A stretch of DNA of 64,000 nt from Leptospira paudalimensis (GTDB taxonomy: Bacteria; Spirochaetota; Leptospiria; Leptospirales; Leptospiraceae): the NCBI RefSeq assembly GCF_026151345.1, contig NZ_JAMQPR010000001.1, forward strand, positions 372,231 through 436,230, read 5' to 3'. Position 1 is the first letter of the stretch; each line of letters starts with the position of its first letter. The position numbers were made by a program, and so were the translations under genes. Under the pieces are notes generated by a model. It was given only the letters and a program-made list of their open reading frames with translations, did not search any database and was not told where the DNA came from. Of the stretch, positions 38,841 through 47,563 are shown one piece after another.

Positions 38841-39741
38841 TGATCCTTGTGATGTTAATACTGAAGTTTCTTTCTCCTTCATGACCAGAAAAATCTTTTG
38901 TTTGCACTTTGATTGTATTTTCGCCGGCTTTGAGATTCAAAACTCCTACCAAATAACGGTCTTTAAAGAATAAATCATCAAAACTATGGCCATCTTTTGT
39001 TTTCCACTTGGAACCATCAAATTGAAGGGATTCAAAATTTGCCACTTTGTATGTTTCACCATTAAATAAGTATTTCACTTCTTTGATACCTCTTCGTTGG
39101 CTATTTTTGATCCCACCATCAATGATACTTACTGTTAGCGGAAAAGCTTTGGATACATTGATATTGTCTCCATCATTTAGATTGGTATAATTTTCTCCTA
39201 CATGGATGAACAAATTGGCAATTTGAGGAGGCATATTGTCTTCGACGGGAGGTAAATAGGAGAGAGGGTCGAGTAAAATTTTTCCGTAGTCTTTTCCTAG
39301 AACAAAGTGTAAATGTCCACCGGTTGAGTGACCTGTGTTACCTGAGATTCCAATTGTATCACCCGCCTTCACTGGTTTATGGTTTTTGACGAGTTCGTTC
39401 CTTGTTCCACCTAAGTGGTAATAACCGCTCACATAACCATTTTTATGTGCAATCCAAACAATATTTCCTGAACCTCTTTCATCCTCAAAAGGATTATCTT
39501 CCGCATAACGAGAGTACAAAATGAATCCATCTCCCATGGAACGAACGGGTTGTAAGACTGAGGAAATGTCTAATCCATTGTGAAAGTGGTCTTTTCTCGA
39601 TTCACCAAAGGTACTCGTGATTAGGGAGGAGAGTTCCAAACCTTGGATAGGCCAAACAAAATTAAGTTTCCCTTTGGACTTCTGTCCCTCAGCGAAAATA
39701 AAACTTGCCAGAAGAGTCAAAATCACAACAATACGTTTCAT
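38827..39741 (-). CDS. M23 (LytM-type) metallopeptidase, secreted
   Basis: A 304-aa protein with a signal peptide (cleavage near SFIFAEG). The peptidase domain lies at about residues 30-170. Its zinc ligands are in HFHNGLDIS and GGHLHFV, with the intervening AHKNGYVSGYYHLGG. The C-terminal part (about 175-304) is β-rich and probably Ig-like. Both the first H-x4-D type and the H-x-H site are present, so it may be active against peptidoglycan cross-links or other periplasmic peptides. It is divergent from the sigma factor gene by 45 bp. Confidence 0.9.
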   Translation of the reverse strand: MKRIVVILTLLASFIFAEGQKSKGKLNFVWPIQGLELSSLITSTFGESRKDHFHNGLDISSVLQPVRSMGDGFILYSRYAEDNPFEDERGSGNIVWIAHKNGYVSGYYHLGGTRNELVKNHKPVKAGDTIGISGNTGHSTGGHLHFVLGKDYGKILLDPLSYLPPVEDNMPPQIANLFIHVGENYTNLNDGDNINVSKAFPLTVSIIDGGIKNSQRRGIKEVKYLFNGETYKVANFESLQFDGSKWKTKDGHSFDDLFFKDRYLVGVLNLKAGENTIKVQTKDFSGHEGERNFSINITRISGGN

Positions 39742-39786
39742 GTTATTAGAAGTCTTGGGGTGGGTTCCTTTTTAGGAAAGTAGTTT

Positions 39787-40704
39787 ATGGAACAGACTTC
39801 TTATTCCACCGAAGAAATTTTGGAACTTGTCAAAGAATGTGGGACTGGCAACGAAAAATCCCTACAAAAGTTTTTTGATCATTATTCCCAAGATATTTAT
39901 AATTTTCCCATTCGAGTCTTTCATCTAACGGAAGATGATGCTTCCGACTATTATATTTATGCGTTTGAGCGACTCAAATCTGGCAAACGGTTCAAAAGTT
40001 TTGTTGGGAAATCGAGTTTTAAGACTTGGTTTTTTTCCGTACTCCGAAACCTACTCATTGATTGGCAACGCACCAAACGTGAGGTCAAAACCCAGACAGT
40101 TTCCAAGGTCAATAAGGAAGGGAAGGAATACAGCACAATCGAAGACGAACCCGATAAACGTGCGGATGCCCTTGCCCATGCGCTTGATGTCTCCGACCAA
40201 TTCCAGTCCGTACTTTCCACAATTAAAATGGAAAATCGAATCGTATTCAAATTATCTTTTGTGTACTACCTCCACCTAGACCCTGAAGAAATATTGTACA
40301 TCGCGGAAAAAACGACCCGACCTGAGGAAGAGATTCGTTCTGAAATTTTGTCACTACGAGAAGAGTTGTCCAACCGCGAGGAGGAAAACCTCAAGATGGA
40401 GGACAAAATCACTTCCTTGTATTTGAATATTCTAGATTTAAAAGAGCAGAAAAAACAAAAGGCCCAGGGAGATTCGGTTGAAGCACAATATTATAAAGAA
40501 CGATTGGACCATGCCCTTGCGAAGAAGTACGAACAGCGAAAAAAACTAATCGAGAAAAAACAAAAAGGCCACTTCCTCGTTCGTACCCCTTACCGGGAAA
40601 TTGCCCGAATCTTAGGGATTTCCGAAGGTGGGGTGAGTGTCACCCTGCTCCGTGTACTCGAAAAAATACAAAAAAAAATGCATTCTGTAGCGGGAGAGTC
40701 GTGA
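39787..40704 (+). CDS. Sigma-70 family (ECF-like) sigma factor with long coiled-coil linker
   Basis: A 305-aa protein. Region 2 spans about residues 18-100 (FDHYSQDIYNFPIRVFHLTE, then SSFKTWFFSVLRNLLIDW). Region 4 lies at the C-terminus (TPYREIARILGISEGGVSV, then LLRVLEKIQKKM). Between them is a linker of roughly 150 residues, charged and predicted coiled-coil (RPEEEIRSEILSLREEL and KERLDHALAKKYEQRKK), far longer than in ordinary ECF factors. AGGAAAG precedes the ATG. It heads a four-gene operon with a CHAT protease, so the linker could be a contact or cleavage site; that is inference. Confidence 0.88.
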   Translation: MEQTSYSTEEILELVKECGTGNEKSLQKFFDHYSQDIYNFPIRVFHLTEDDASDYYIYAFERLKSGKRFKSFVGKSSFKTWFFSVLRNLLIDWQRTKREVKTQTVSKVNKEGKEYSTIEDEPDKRADALAHALDVSDQFQSVLSTIKMENRIVFKLSFVYYLHLDPEEILYIAEKTTRPEEEIRSEILSLREELSNREEENLKMEDKITSLYLNILDLKEQKKQKAQGDSVEAQYYKERLDHALAKKYEQRKKLIEKKQKGHFLVRTPYREIARILGISEGGVSVTLLRVLEKIQKKMHSVAGES

Positions 40705-40740
40705 TTTCCTTCGTCATACATTATACCGTGGAGGGGCCAC

Positions 40741-41451
40741 ATGGAAAATCAGGACTTTAACGCAGAATCATTGGAAATTGCTAGGGAATTATTCCTAAAG
40801 GGTGCATTTCCTAGTGAGGCTGAGTTGCAAGATCACCCAGACCTTTGGGATGCATACTGGTTCTGTGAGGAATCCTTTTTTGCAGAATTGAGAAAAGAGG
40901 TATGGAAGGAAGATGCGTTAGCTGAGACCTTTCTCCTCCATAAAGCTGAAAACACTGTTCACCGTGCGCAACTTCCTTTCCCAGAATACTTAAAAGAATA
41001 CACGCGAAAACATTTGTCGAGCCCTGAGACAAAAGACAATTTGATTGTCCGCCTAACACAATCAGGGATTCGTGTGATTGATAGTCTCATAGAGTCGTTC
41101 CAGATCCGAGAGACAATGGAATTGGCTCCGATGATGCGTTCGGCATCCGCTGATGTACGTTCAGAAAATACAAATTCTGTTATTTTTGAAGAAACCACAA
41201 AAGAAAACCAAAAGTTCTATTACCAGATCGTAAAAGAAAATGAGACAGAAGTTTACCTTTCCGTCAAAGCGGAAGGAAGTTCTGGGTTCCAACAAGTAAA
41301 CCTTCGCAGGGATGGCAGGTTCATTTTATCCAACAAAATCAATCTGGATGGCAGTGCTAGTTTTTCGGGGTTAACCCCTGGTAGTTACACCATAGAGTTT
41401 GTGGGTCCTAATCTTTCAAAATCGTTTGACTTGTCCATTCTCCTTGGATAG
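40741..41451 (+). CDS. Unknown protein between sigma factor and CHAT protease; candidate sigma regulator
   Basis: A 236-aa soluble protein with no signal peptide or TM helix, not recognised. Residues 1-130 are helical and rich in Glu/Leu/Trp. Residues about 155-236 look like a β-sandwich (YYQIVKENETEVYLSVKAE, then LDGSASFSGLTPGSYTIEFV), a pattern like carboxypeptidase-regulatory or PEGA-type domains. GGAGGGG precedes the ATG. Its place between the sigma factor and the CHAT gene makes it a candidate anti-sigma factor or protease substrate; nothing in the sequence proves this. Confidence 0.65.
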   Translation: MENQDFNAESLEIARELFLKGAFPSEAELQDHPDLWDAYWFCEESFFAELRKEVWKEDALAETFLLHKAENTVHRAQLPFPEYLKEYTRKHLSSPETKDNLIVRLTQSGIRVIDSLIESFQIRETMELAPMMRSASADVRSENTNSVIFEETTKENQKFYYQIVKENETEVYLSVKAEGSSGFQQVNLRRDGRFILSNKINLDGSASFSGLTPGSYTIEFVGPNLSKSFDLSILLG

Positions 41452-41463
41452 CTTCATGGGAGA

Positions 41464-43281
41464 ATGCTCTCTCTCATCATAGATCGTGTTGGAAATGTCA
41501 ATATCTTCAATGTTTTAGAGGATAATCTTCCTGTAGAAGAATCCCACATACAATCTACGTTAGATGATGATTTGATTTTAGAGTATTTGGGTGAAGTGGA
41601 ACGTCTTGTCCATGTTTCCCAATCCGTATTGTCCAAACCCAACCAAATATTAAATGTTGATATTTTACAGGATCTGAAAGTACTCGGGGAAACATTTTTC
41701 CAACAGTTTTTCCCGACCTCTATCATCGAAAAATTAAAAAACACAAACAAACATAGTATCCATTTTAATATTGATCCAACACTTGCTCTTGTTCCTTGGG
41801 AATTATTACATGATGGAACGAGTTTTCTCTCTGACAAATTTCGAATTGGAAAAACGATTCGGGGTGGTCTACATCGTTCCACTCATAAAGAAAATCGTAA
41901 AATCAAAATGCTCATCATTGCAGATCCAACTGAAGATTTGCCACATGCTCAAAAGGAAGGTGAGGTTTTATTTTCAGTTCTCAGTCAAAAGGTACCTAAC
42001 CATCTCCTCGAATTAGAATTTATAGGTGGGAAACAGGTCACCAAACTCAAGTTACTTTCTCTTATCAAAGACAAACATATCATCCATTATTCAGGCCACT
42101 TACATTTTTCCGATGACTCTCTTGAAAATGGTTGGTTATTGTCGGATGGTAAAGTTCTCAAGGCACGTGAAATTAAATCAACAGGTATTGATACTGATTT
42201 AGTATTCTCTAACTCTTGTATGTCGGCAAAATCTGCAGGTAAAAAATTAAATACAAATATTTTAAACCAATATGCAGGTGCTTTCTTGACTGCAGGAATC
42301 AAAACATTTGTAGGAACAAATTGGGAAATTTTAGACAATGAAAGGACAATTGATTTTACAGTAAGATTTTATACATATCTATTTTCAGACAAATCTGTTG
42401 GAGAGTCCTTGTTCTTATCGAAAGAATTTGCAAGACGTAATTACCATGCGAATGATTTAACTTGGGCTAATTATTCTTTATATGGGAATCCTGATTTTGC
42501 AATGTTTGTGAAAGAACGTAGGAATTTTCATTCAGCAAAAATTTTAAATCCAACTGCTGTATTAGAGTTTTATCCAACTCCAATCGCTGCTTCTTATTCC
42601 AAGTGTAATCATTTAAATAAAAACAAAACAGTTGATAAAACAAATCTCCTCAATTTGATCCGATTGTTTGAATCGATAAGCCAAGTGGTTGGAATGATTG
42701 TTTTTAGTGATCATGCTGCACACGCAATGAACAAATCCATACCTAATAATTTGGATGATGCTGTTACACTACGTAAATGGTGGGAACTTGTTTATAGTTG
42801 TGTATGGGATTTTCAAAAATTAAAGATTACGAGTATATTTGATTCTGCTCTTCCCGTTTTACACGAACAAAAGGAAACCATTTTTAAAATCTTAGGATGG
42901 TTGGAAGTTTGGGAAGAGAGTGATATCAATGCGGAAGAATTAGAATCTTACCAAATCATTCTTCAGTTTTTTTTAGAGAATATGTTGTTGGAATTTGCTG
43001 AATTAGAACGAATCAGTATCTTACTCGTTTCGGAGAACAATAACCCACATTTTTATTTTAAAGGGATCAAACCATCGTATTTGTATCCGACTTCCCACGG
43101 ATCTCGTGAAAAACTTTTAGAACAATTGTCACATCACAAAGGAAACTTAGTGTTGTTACACGAAAGCAGAAAAATGGTAATCCCTTTTCAAACTTATTTT
43201 AAAGAGAAAAAGGAAACTGGTGAATTGGAACTTGTATTCAATGGTCTCATTCCGTTTGTAATCGGAGCTAAACAGAATTGA
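41464..43281 (+). CDS. CHAT-domain (caspase-like) protease
   Basis: A 605-aa protein. The CHAT domain covers about residues 95-345: LALVPWELLHDG near its start, then the catalytic His in HYSGHLHF (His212), the catalytic Cys in VFSNSCMSA (Cys252), and the C-terminal SLYGNPDFAMF. The residues match clan CD cysteine peptidases. The final 250 residues are unrecognised, helical then β-rich, and may hold the substrate or partner. A GGGAGA lies directly before the ATG. CHAT proteases act in signalling and defence, cleaving partner proteins such as sigma-associated Csx30 in type III-E CRISPR or gasdermins elsewhere. The sigma factor upstream suggests a regulatory target here. Confidence 0.85.
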   Translation: MLSLIIDRVGNVNIFNVLEDNLPVEESHIQSTLDDDLILEYLGEVERLVHVSQSVLSKPNQILNVDILQDLKVLGETFFQQFFPTSIIEKLKNTNKHSIHFNIDPTLALVPWELLHDGTSFLSDKFRIGKTIRGGLHRSTHKENRKIKMLIIADPTEDLPHAQKEGEVLFSVLSQKVPNHLLELEFIGGKQVTKLKLLSLIKDKHIIHYSGHLHFSDDSLENGWLLSDGKVLKAREIKSTGIDTDLVFSNSCMSAKSAGKKLNTNILNQYAGAFLTAGIKTFVGTNWEILDNERTIDFTVRFYTYLFSDKSVGESLFLSKEFARRNYHANDLTWANYSLYGNPDFAMFVKERRNFHSAKILNPTAVLEFYPTPIAASYSKCNHLNKNKTVDKTNLLNLIRLFESISQVVGMIVFSDHAAHAMNKSIPNNLDDAVTLRKWWELVYSCVWDFQKLKITSIFDSALPVLHEQKETIFKILGWLEVWEESDINAEELESYQIILQFFLENMLLEFAELERISILLVSENNNPHFYFKGIKPSYLYPTSHGSREKLLEQLSHHKGNLVLLHESRKMVIPFQTYFKEKKETGELELVFNGLIPFVIGAKQN

Positions 43282-44018
43282 GTTTATGCCATCCAGAACG
43301 AGGGAATGTTTCCTGTGGTGCCTGTTGTGGACTTTTTAATTTAAAACTTACAACCAAAGAATTCAAAAATTTACTCTTAGAACGAACAACTGAATTTCAT
43401 AACACTGTCAATTTTGATATCAGGCATACATTTCCCATCTACCGAAAAGAAAGAGAAACCAAAGAGTCAAATCTACCTAAAAAAGATGAAATGACATACA
43501 ATTGTCCTTTTTTGGGTTATGTAGACGACACCAAACAAAGAATAGGTTGTATGATCCACCCTATATTTACAGGAGATCCCAAAAGCCAAAATTTTTCATT
43601 TTATGGAACATCCATTTGCCAGGCTTATGACTGTAAAACAAAGGAAAATGCACTCGCTGAATTGTGGGAAGTATTGTTTGTCGAAATTGCGAAAGATTCG
43701 ATCGAATATTCTTTTTTATCCGCTGATCATATCTTTACATATGCAGTTGAGAAATTTTTTGCCCATTCCGATCATAACGTCGAAGAAATGTTCCAAACCT
43801 TTCGATTGGAACTTGTAGAATTGTTTCGATTACGATTGGTTACATCCATTCAAAAAAATTTCACATCCTTTGAAATCAATTACGATGCTTTTTTGACCTT
43901 GGAGTCTGTTTGTTTGTATTTCGAGTCGGAATTAGGAATGGATTGGATTCGTTGGAAGGAAGAGTGGGAAAAGAAAAACCCGAATAGAGGTGAAGTATCC
44001 GGGTTTTTTGATAAGTGA
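43278..44018 (+). CDS. YkgJ-like cysteine-cluster protein
   Basis: A 246-aa protein with the YkgJ/Fe-S-oxidoreductase-like cysteine pattern: CGACCGLF near the N-terminus, then NCPFLGY, GCMIHP and CQAYDCK. Such proteins are thought to bind zinc or an iron-sulfur cluster. The start is a TTG that overlaps the CHAT stop (TTGA). It closes the sigma/CHAT operon. Function is unknown; a metal or redox input to the operon is conceivable. Confidence 0.75.
   Translation: MSLCHPERGNVSCGACCGLFNLKLTTKEFKNLLLERTTEFHNTVNFDIRHTFPIYRKERETKESNLPKKDEMTYNCPFLGYVDDTKQRIGCMIHPIFTGDPKSQNFSFYGTSICQAYDCKTKENALAELWEVLFVEIAKDSIEYSFLSADHIFTYAVEKFFAHSDHNVEEMFQTFRLELVELFRLRLVTSIQKNFTSFEINYDAFLTLESVCLYFESELGMDWIRWKEEWEKKNPNRGEVSGFFDK
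43974..44009 (+). terminator. Intrinsic terminator at the end of the sigma/CHAT operon
   Basis: AAAAACCCG (43974-43982) pairs with CGGGTTTTT (44000-44008) around a 17-nt loop, and the T run continues to 44009. The hairpin lies within the last codons of the Cys-cluster gene. The A-rich arm would let it terminate the convergent small gene as well. Confidence 0.7.
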
Positions 44019-44024
44019 TTTGGA

Positions 44025-44291
44025 TTATGCTTTTGAAGTAACAGTTGCTACTTTTGCTTTTGCTTCCGCAACAACAGTGTTAGCTTTTCCAACGATGGTT
44101 TCTACTTGAGAAAGACCTTCTTGAACGTATTTTCTAAGGTTTACAGAAATTTCGCTTTGGTCTTGAGCACCTTTCGCTGCTAAGTTTTGAAATTCTGCAT
44201 TGATGCTAGAGAAAGCCTTTTCAGCTTCTACTTTTGCAGTGTTTACTGCGCCTAAGATAAAGTTTAATCCGTCTTTTACTTGTTGTTCCAT
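44025..44291 (-). CDS. Small phasin-like helical protein
   Basis: An 88-aa protein, nearly all amphipathic helix, rich in Ala/Lys/Glu/Val (e.g. VVAEAKAKVATVTSKA). Size and composition are like the phasin-related small proteins of Leptospira, which may coat granules or lipid surfaces. The ATG at 44291 is preferred because GGAG sits eight bases upstream; the ATG at 44297 is only two bases from it. Codon usage looks like that of a well-expressed gene. Confidence 0.7.
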   Translation of the reverse strand: MEQQVKDGLNFILGAVNTAKVEAEKAFSSINAEFQNLAAKGAQDQSEISVNLRKYVQEGLSQVETIVGKANTVVAEAKAKVATVTSKA

Positions 44292-44413
44292 TTTCATTTC
44301 TCCTTTTTTCGGTTCTCAGTTGTGCAATGCACTATTCCTTTTTGTGCGCTGCACAGAGATCCGTCAACCCGTTTTTTCATTTTTTTCCTGCATCGCACAA
44401 AAAAAATGGAAAG

Positions 44414-45487
44414 ATGCCCCAACCGGAATTTTTACCCATCCAGTGGAAATCCACTTATCTCTCCCTACTTGACCAAAGGGCCTTGCCAGGCAAAAAAGAA
44501 TTTTTAGAAATTAAGACTGTTGAAGAAACAATACTTGCAATTCGTGAAATGGCTGTTAGGGGAGCACCTGCAATTGCCATCACTGGTATTTTTGGTCTCA
44601 CTCTTGGTGCCAAAAAAAAATCAGGGAAAGTCGATTCACAAGAGATTGATTCTCTCATCAAACAAGTGTTTGAGTCGAGACCAACTGCGGTGAATCTAAG
44701 TTTTGCATTACAAGAAGCAAAAAAACGAGTGGAAGCAGAAACTCTTTGGGAATCCGTACAAACAATTTGGGAATCGTATGCACTAGAAATGATGGTGGAT
44801 GATCTCAATGCCAATCAAACCTTGGGAAAAAATGGGGCAAATTTATTTCCCAAAAACCAGGAAGAGTTTCATATCATTACCCATTGTAATACAGGTGCGT
44901 TGGCAACAGCAGGTCATGGAACAGCACTTGGGGTAATCCGAAGTCTACGTGACTTGGGAAAAAAGGTTGTTGTATATGCTGATGAAACAAGACCATTTTT
45001 ACAAGGTTCAAGGCTCACTGCTTTTGAGATGATGGAAGAAGGGATCGAATGTTATATCATCACAGATGGAATGTCTGGATGGCTCATGAACCACAGGAAA
45101 ATTGATGCAGTCCTTGTTGGTTGTGATCGTGTTGCGTCGAATGGAGATACGGCGAATAAAATTGGTACATACAATTTAGCAATTGTTGCCCACGAACATA
45201 ACGTACCGTTTTATGTTTGTGCAACAAAGGACAGTTTTGATCTCAATTTAAAAACGGGCGAGGAGATCCCCATTGAAATGCGAAAGGAATCAGAAGTAAC
45301 TCAGTTTGATTTTTTAAAATCTCCGGAGGGAAAGTATTTATTTCCGGAGGGGAAAACCTCACCCGTTGGTGCAAGAGCTCTCAATCCATCTTTTGACATC
45401 ACAAAGGCCAAATTTATCAAAAACTTTATTACAGAATTAGGATGTTTTGTACCTGGAGAGATTCCCATTCGTCTAAAGAAAGTATGA
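44414..45487 (+). CDS. mtnA: S-methyl-5-thioribose-1-phosphate isomerase
   Basis: A 357-aa protein starting at the ATG at 44414 (MPQPEFLPIQW), preceded by GGAAAG. The frame open to 44327 adds a non-homologous tail and is rejected. Motifs are REMAVRGAPAIAITG, the catalytic Cys158 in ITHCNTGALATAGHGTAL, and Asp238 in VGCDRVASNGDTANKIGTY, matching the Cys160/Asp240 pair of the Bacillus enzyme. It isomerises MTR-1-P to MTRu-1-P in methionine salvage. The stop overlaps the msrA start. Confidence 0.96.
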   Translation: MPQPEFLPIQWKSTYLSLLDQRALPGKKEFLEIKTVEETILAIREMAVRGAPAIAITGIFGLTLGAKKKSGKVDSQEIDSLIKQVFESRPTAVNLSFALQEAKKRVEAETLWESVQTIWESYALEMMVDDLNANQTLGKNGANLFPKNQEEFHIITHCNTGALATAGHGTALGVIRSLRDLGKKVVVYADETRPFLQGSRLTAFEMMEEGIECYIITDGMSGWLMNHRKIDAVLVGCDRVASNGDTANKIGTYNLAIVAHEHNVPFYVCATKDSFDLNLKTGEEIPIEMRKESEVTQFDFLKSPEGKYLFPEGKTSPVGARALNPSFDITKAKFIKNFITELGCFVPGEIPIRLKKV

Positions 45488-45996
45488 CGGAAAAAGCGAT
45501 TTTAGGTGGTGGGTGTTTTTGGTGTACGGAAGCAGTGTACTTACGCATCCAGGGTGTAATTTCTGTAGAATCTGGTTATGCAGGTGGTCAAACACCAAAC
45601 CCAAGTTATAAGGAAATTTGCACAGGAACCACCGGTCATGCCGAAGTGATCCAAATTGAGTTTAACCCAGAAGTGATATCCTATTCCAAAATATTGGAGA
45701 TTTTTTGGGCCTCACATGACCCAACCACACTCAATCGGCAAGGGAATGACGTAGGAACACAATACAGATCTGTGATTTTCTATTTGAATGAAAAACAAAA
45801 AGAACTCGCAGTCGAATCCAAAAGAAAACATGCTTATATGTTCCCTGATCCCATCGTCACTGAAATTTCGCCAGCTCCTACTTTTTACAAAGCAGAAGAT
45901 TACCACCAAAATTATTTTACATTAAACCCACAAAATCCGTATTGCCATTATGTGATTTTCCCAAAATTGAAAAAATTGGGACTAAAGTTAAATTGA
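45484..45996 (+). CDS. msrA: Peptide methionine sulfoxide reductase A
   Basis: A 170-aa protein starting at the ATG overlapping the mtnA stop (ATGA). The active-site motif GCFWC (Cys11, Cys14) is followed by GVISVESGYAGG, TGHAEVIQIEF and the family ending AEDYHQNYF. It reduces methionine-S-sulfoxide in proteins. Coupling to mtnA places methionine repair and methionine salvage in one transcript. Confidence 0.96.
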   Translation: MTEKAILGGGCFWCTEAVYLRIQGVISVESGYAGGQTPNPSYKEICTGTTGHAEVIQIEFNPEVISYSKILEIFWASHDPTTLNRQGNDVGTQYRSVIFYLNEKQKELAVESKRKHAYMFPDPIVTEISPAPTFYKAEDYHQNYFTLNPQNPYCHYVIFPKLKKLGLKLN

Positions 45997-46029
45997 TTAC
46001 AGTGCGACTAATTCAGGTTAGCTGACTTA

Positions 46030-47511
46030 TCATTTGCCTTTAAAGGCTGTGAGCATTGCTTTGTCTTGGTTTGGAAAAAAGTTCATTACAAAAGCTGATT
46101 GTGCTTTGGTGATTTTTTCCACTTGCCTTCTGTATTTGATGACAGCTCCAGGGTGAGCAGTGTTTCGTACTACCACTTTTACATTGTCTTGGTTGTAACG
46201 AGCACCTTTTAGTTCTTCAATTTTTGATTTGAGTAACTCAACAGTTTTGTTTTTTTTCTGATAGGCATCAAAGATTTCTTTGAACTTTTCTTTTCTGGCA
46301 TCATCAATTTTTCCACGAGAACGTTGTACCACTTCTTTGATCTTTTGGATTTCAGGTACAAGTGCTTCCAGTTCCTTTTCCATATCGGAAAGGCGAGAAC
46401 TCCCTTCTGTAAGAAGTCGGTCATTTTTATAATGGAATCCAACTTCTACAACTGTGTCCATTTGTGCTGAGGAACCGAGTGAGGAAACGGTGATTCCTTG
46501 GTAGGAAATTAAATCACTTCCAATGATAGAAGAGGATTCCCCAGTTAAGATGATATTCCCCAAACAAAGGATTCTACTTCCTAAAATAAAGTTTTCGATG
46601 ATACAATCGCCATCAATTTCAAGGTTAGCATTTTCAACAAACTTTGCACGAAGATCACCTTTGATGCGGATCACTCCCTTACCTTTTGCTTTCACTCCAC
46701 CTTTGACTTCTAAATCTTCACCAACAACCACATCAGATGATTCAACGTTTCCATCTAAATAAAGGGAACCTTGGCAGTTGACAATCGCACCTTCTTCAAT
46801 GGTTCCTTTGACACGGATGGTACCTTCAAAATTGATATTCCCTGTTCCTAATCCAATATTACTTTCAATATTTAACTCAGGAGATACGGTAAGAGAAGTG
46901 TCTGTTGAAAATACCACACCACTTAACGTGGCAAAGTATTCTTTGAGTTGTCTACCTGGTTTTTCAGGGTCATCAATGGTTTTAGGCAAAACATTTTTAC
47001 CCAAGGTGAGCCTTGGTCTGTCAATAGGATTCGGGTAAATTGGATTTCCAAGGACGTCTGTTCCTTGTTCTCCCGCCACCCCTTCAAATAAGGTAGCAAG
47101 TTTTTCCCCTTCTTTTACGTGAACATATTTATTGATATTACGAAAATCAGCCGAACCATCTTCTTTTAAAACAACTCGTTGGGCTCTTGGAAAATAAAAC
47201 TTAATCCAACCACTTTCCCCTTGTTTGGCGGGAATCCCTTTCCCAACAACAAACGTAAAATCCTCTTTTACCTTGGTTGGATCCTTTAAAATTTTATCAA
47301 TTTCGAGGGCAGCTAGGTCCACATCTTTCATCAAAATGCGGTCTCTATGAATGGACGCGTTATCTAGTGCTTCATAAATGAGTATATTGCTCATAGAGCC
47401 ACCTAACAGCCAAACTGGTTTGACTAAGAGAGTGGCTGTCAAACGATCCTCGGAGATTTGGATCTTGAGTCCTCGTTCCGGATTGAAGTCCGGTGCATTT
47501 TTTACGTCCAT
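46030..47511 (-). CDS. fapA: FapA family (DUF342) protein
   Basis: A 493-aa protein. The N-terminal half contains the DUF342 module: FVVGKGIPAKQGESGWIKF, then VKEGEKLATLFEGVAGEQGT and DVLGNPIYP. The middle is a right-handed β-solenoid of short Gly/Val/Ile repeats (GTIEEGAIVNCQGSLYLDGN). The C-terminal ~110 residues form a coiled coil. DUF342/FapA proteins are linked to flagellar assembly and polar organisation in several bacteria. No Shine-Dalgarno is seen; TACTAT (47524-47519) would put +1 one base before the ATG. Confidence 0.88.
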   Translation of the reverse strand: MDVKNAPDFNPERGLKIQISEDRLTATLLVKPVWLLGGSMSNILIYEALDNASIHRDRILMKDVDLAALEIDKILKDPTKVKEDFTFVVGKGIPAKQGESGWIKFYFPRAQRVVLKEDGSADFRNINKYVHVKEGEKLATLFEGVAGEQGTDVLGNPIYPNPIDRPRLTLGKNVLPKTIDDPEKPGRQLKEYFATLSGVVFSTDTSLTVSPELNIESNIGLGTGNINFEGTIRVKGTIEEGAIVNCQGSLYLDGNVESSDVVVGEDLEVKGGVKAKGKGVIRIKGDLRAKFVENANLEIDGDCIIENFILGSRILCLGNIILTGESSSIIGSDLISYQGITVSSLGSSAQMDTVVEVGFHYKNDRLLTEGSSRLSDMEKELEALVPEIQKIKEVVQRSRGKIDDARKEKFKEIFDAYQKKNKTVELLKSKIEELKGARYNQDNVKVVVRNTAHPGAVIKYRRQVEKITKAQSAFVMNFFPNQDKAMLTAFKGK

Positions 47512-47563
47512 TCTGACTATAGTATCGGCAGGTTTTTTAGGAGAATCGACAATTTCTGTAGTG

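Noticed and set aside
39935..40279. 114-codon ORF inside the sigma factor gene
   Set aside because: It is an out-of-frame shadow of conserved sigma regions.
44327..44413. N-terminal extension of mtnA
   Set aside because: It covers the promoter region of the small phasin-like gene and is not homologous; MtnA proteins start near MPQPEF.
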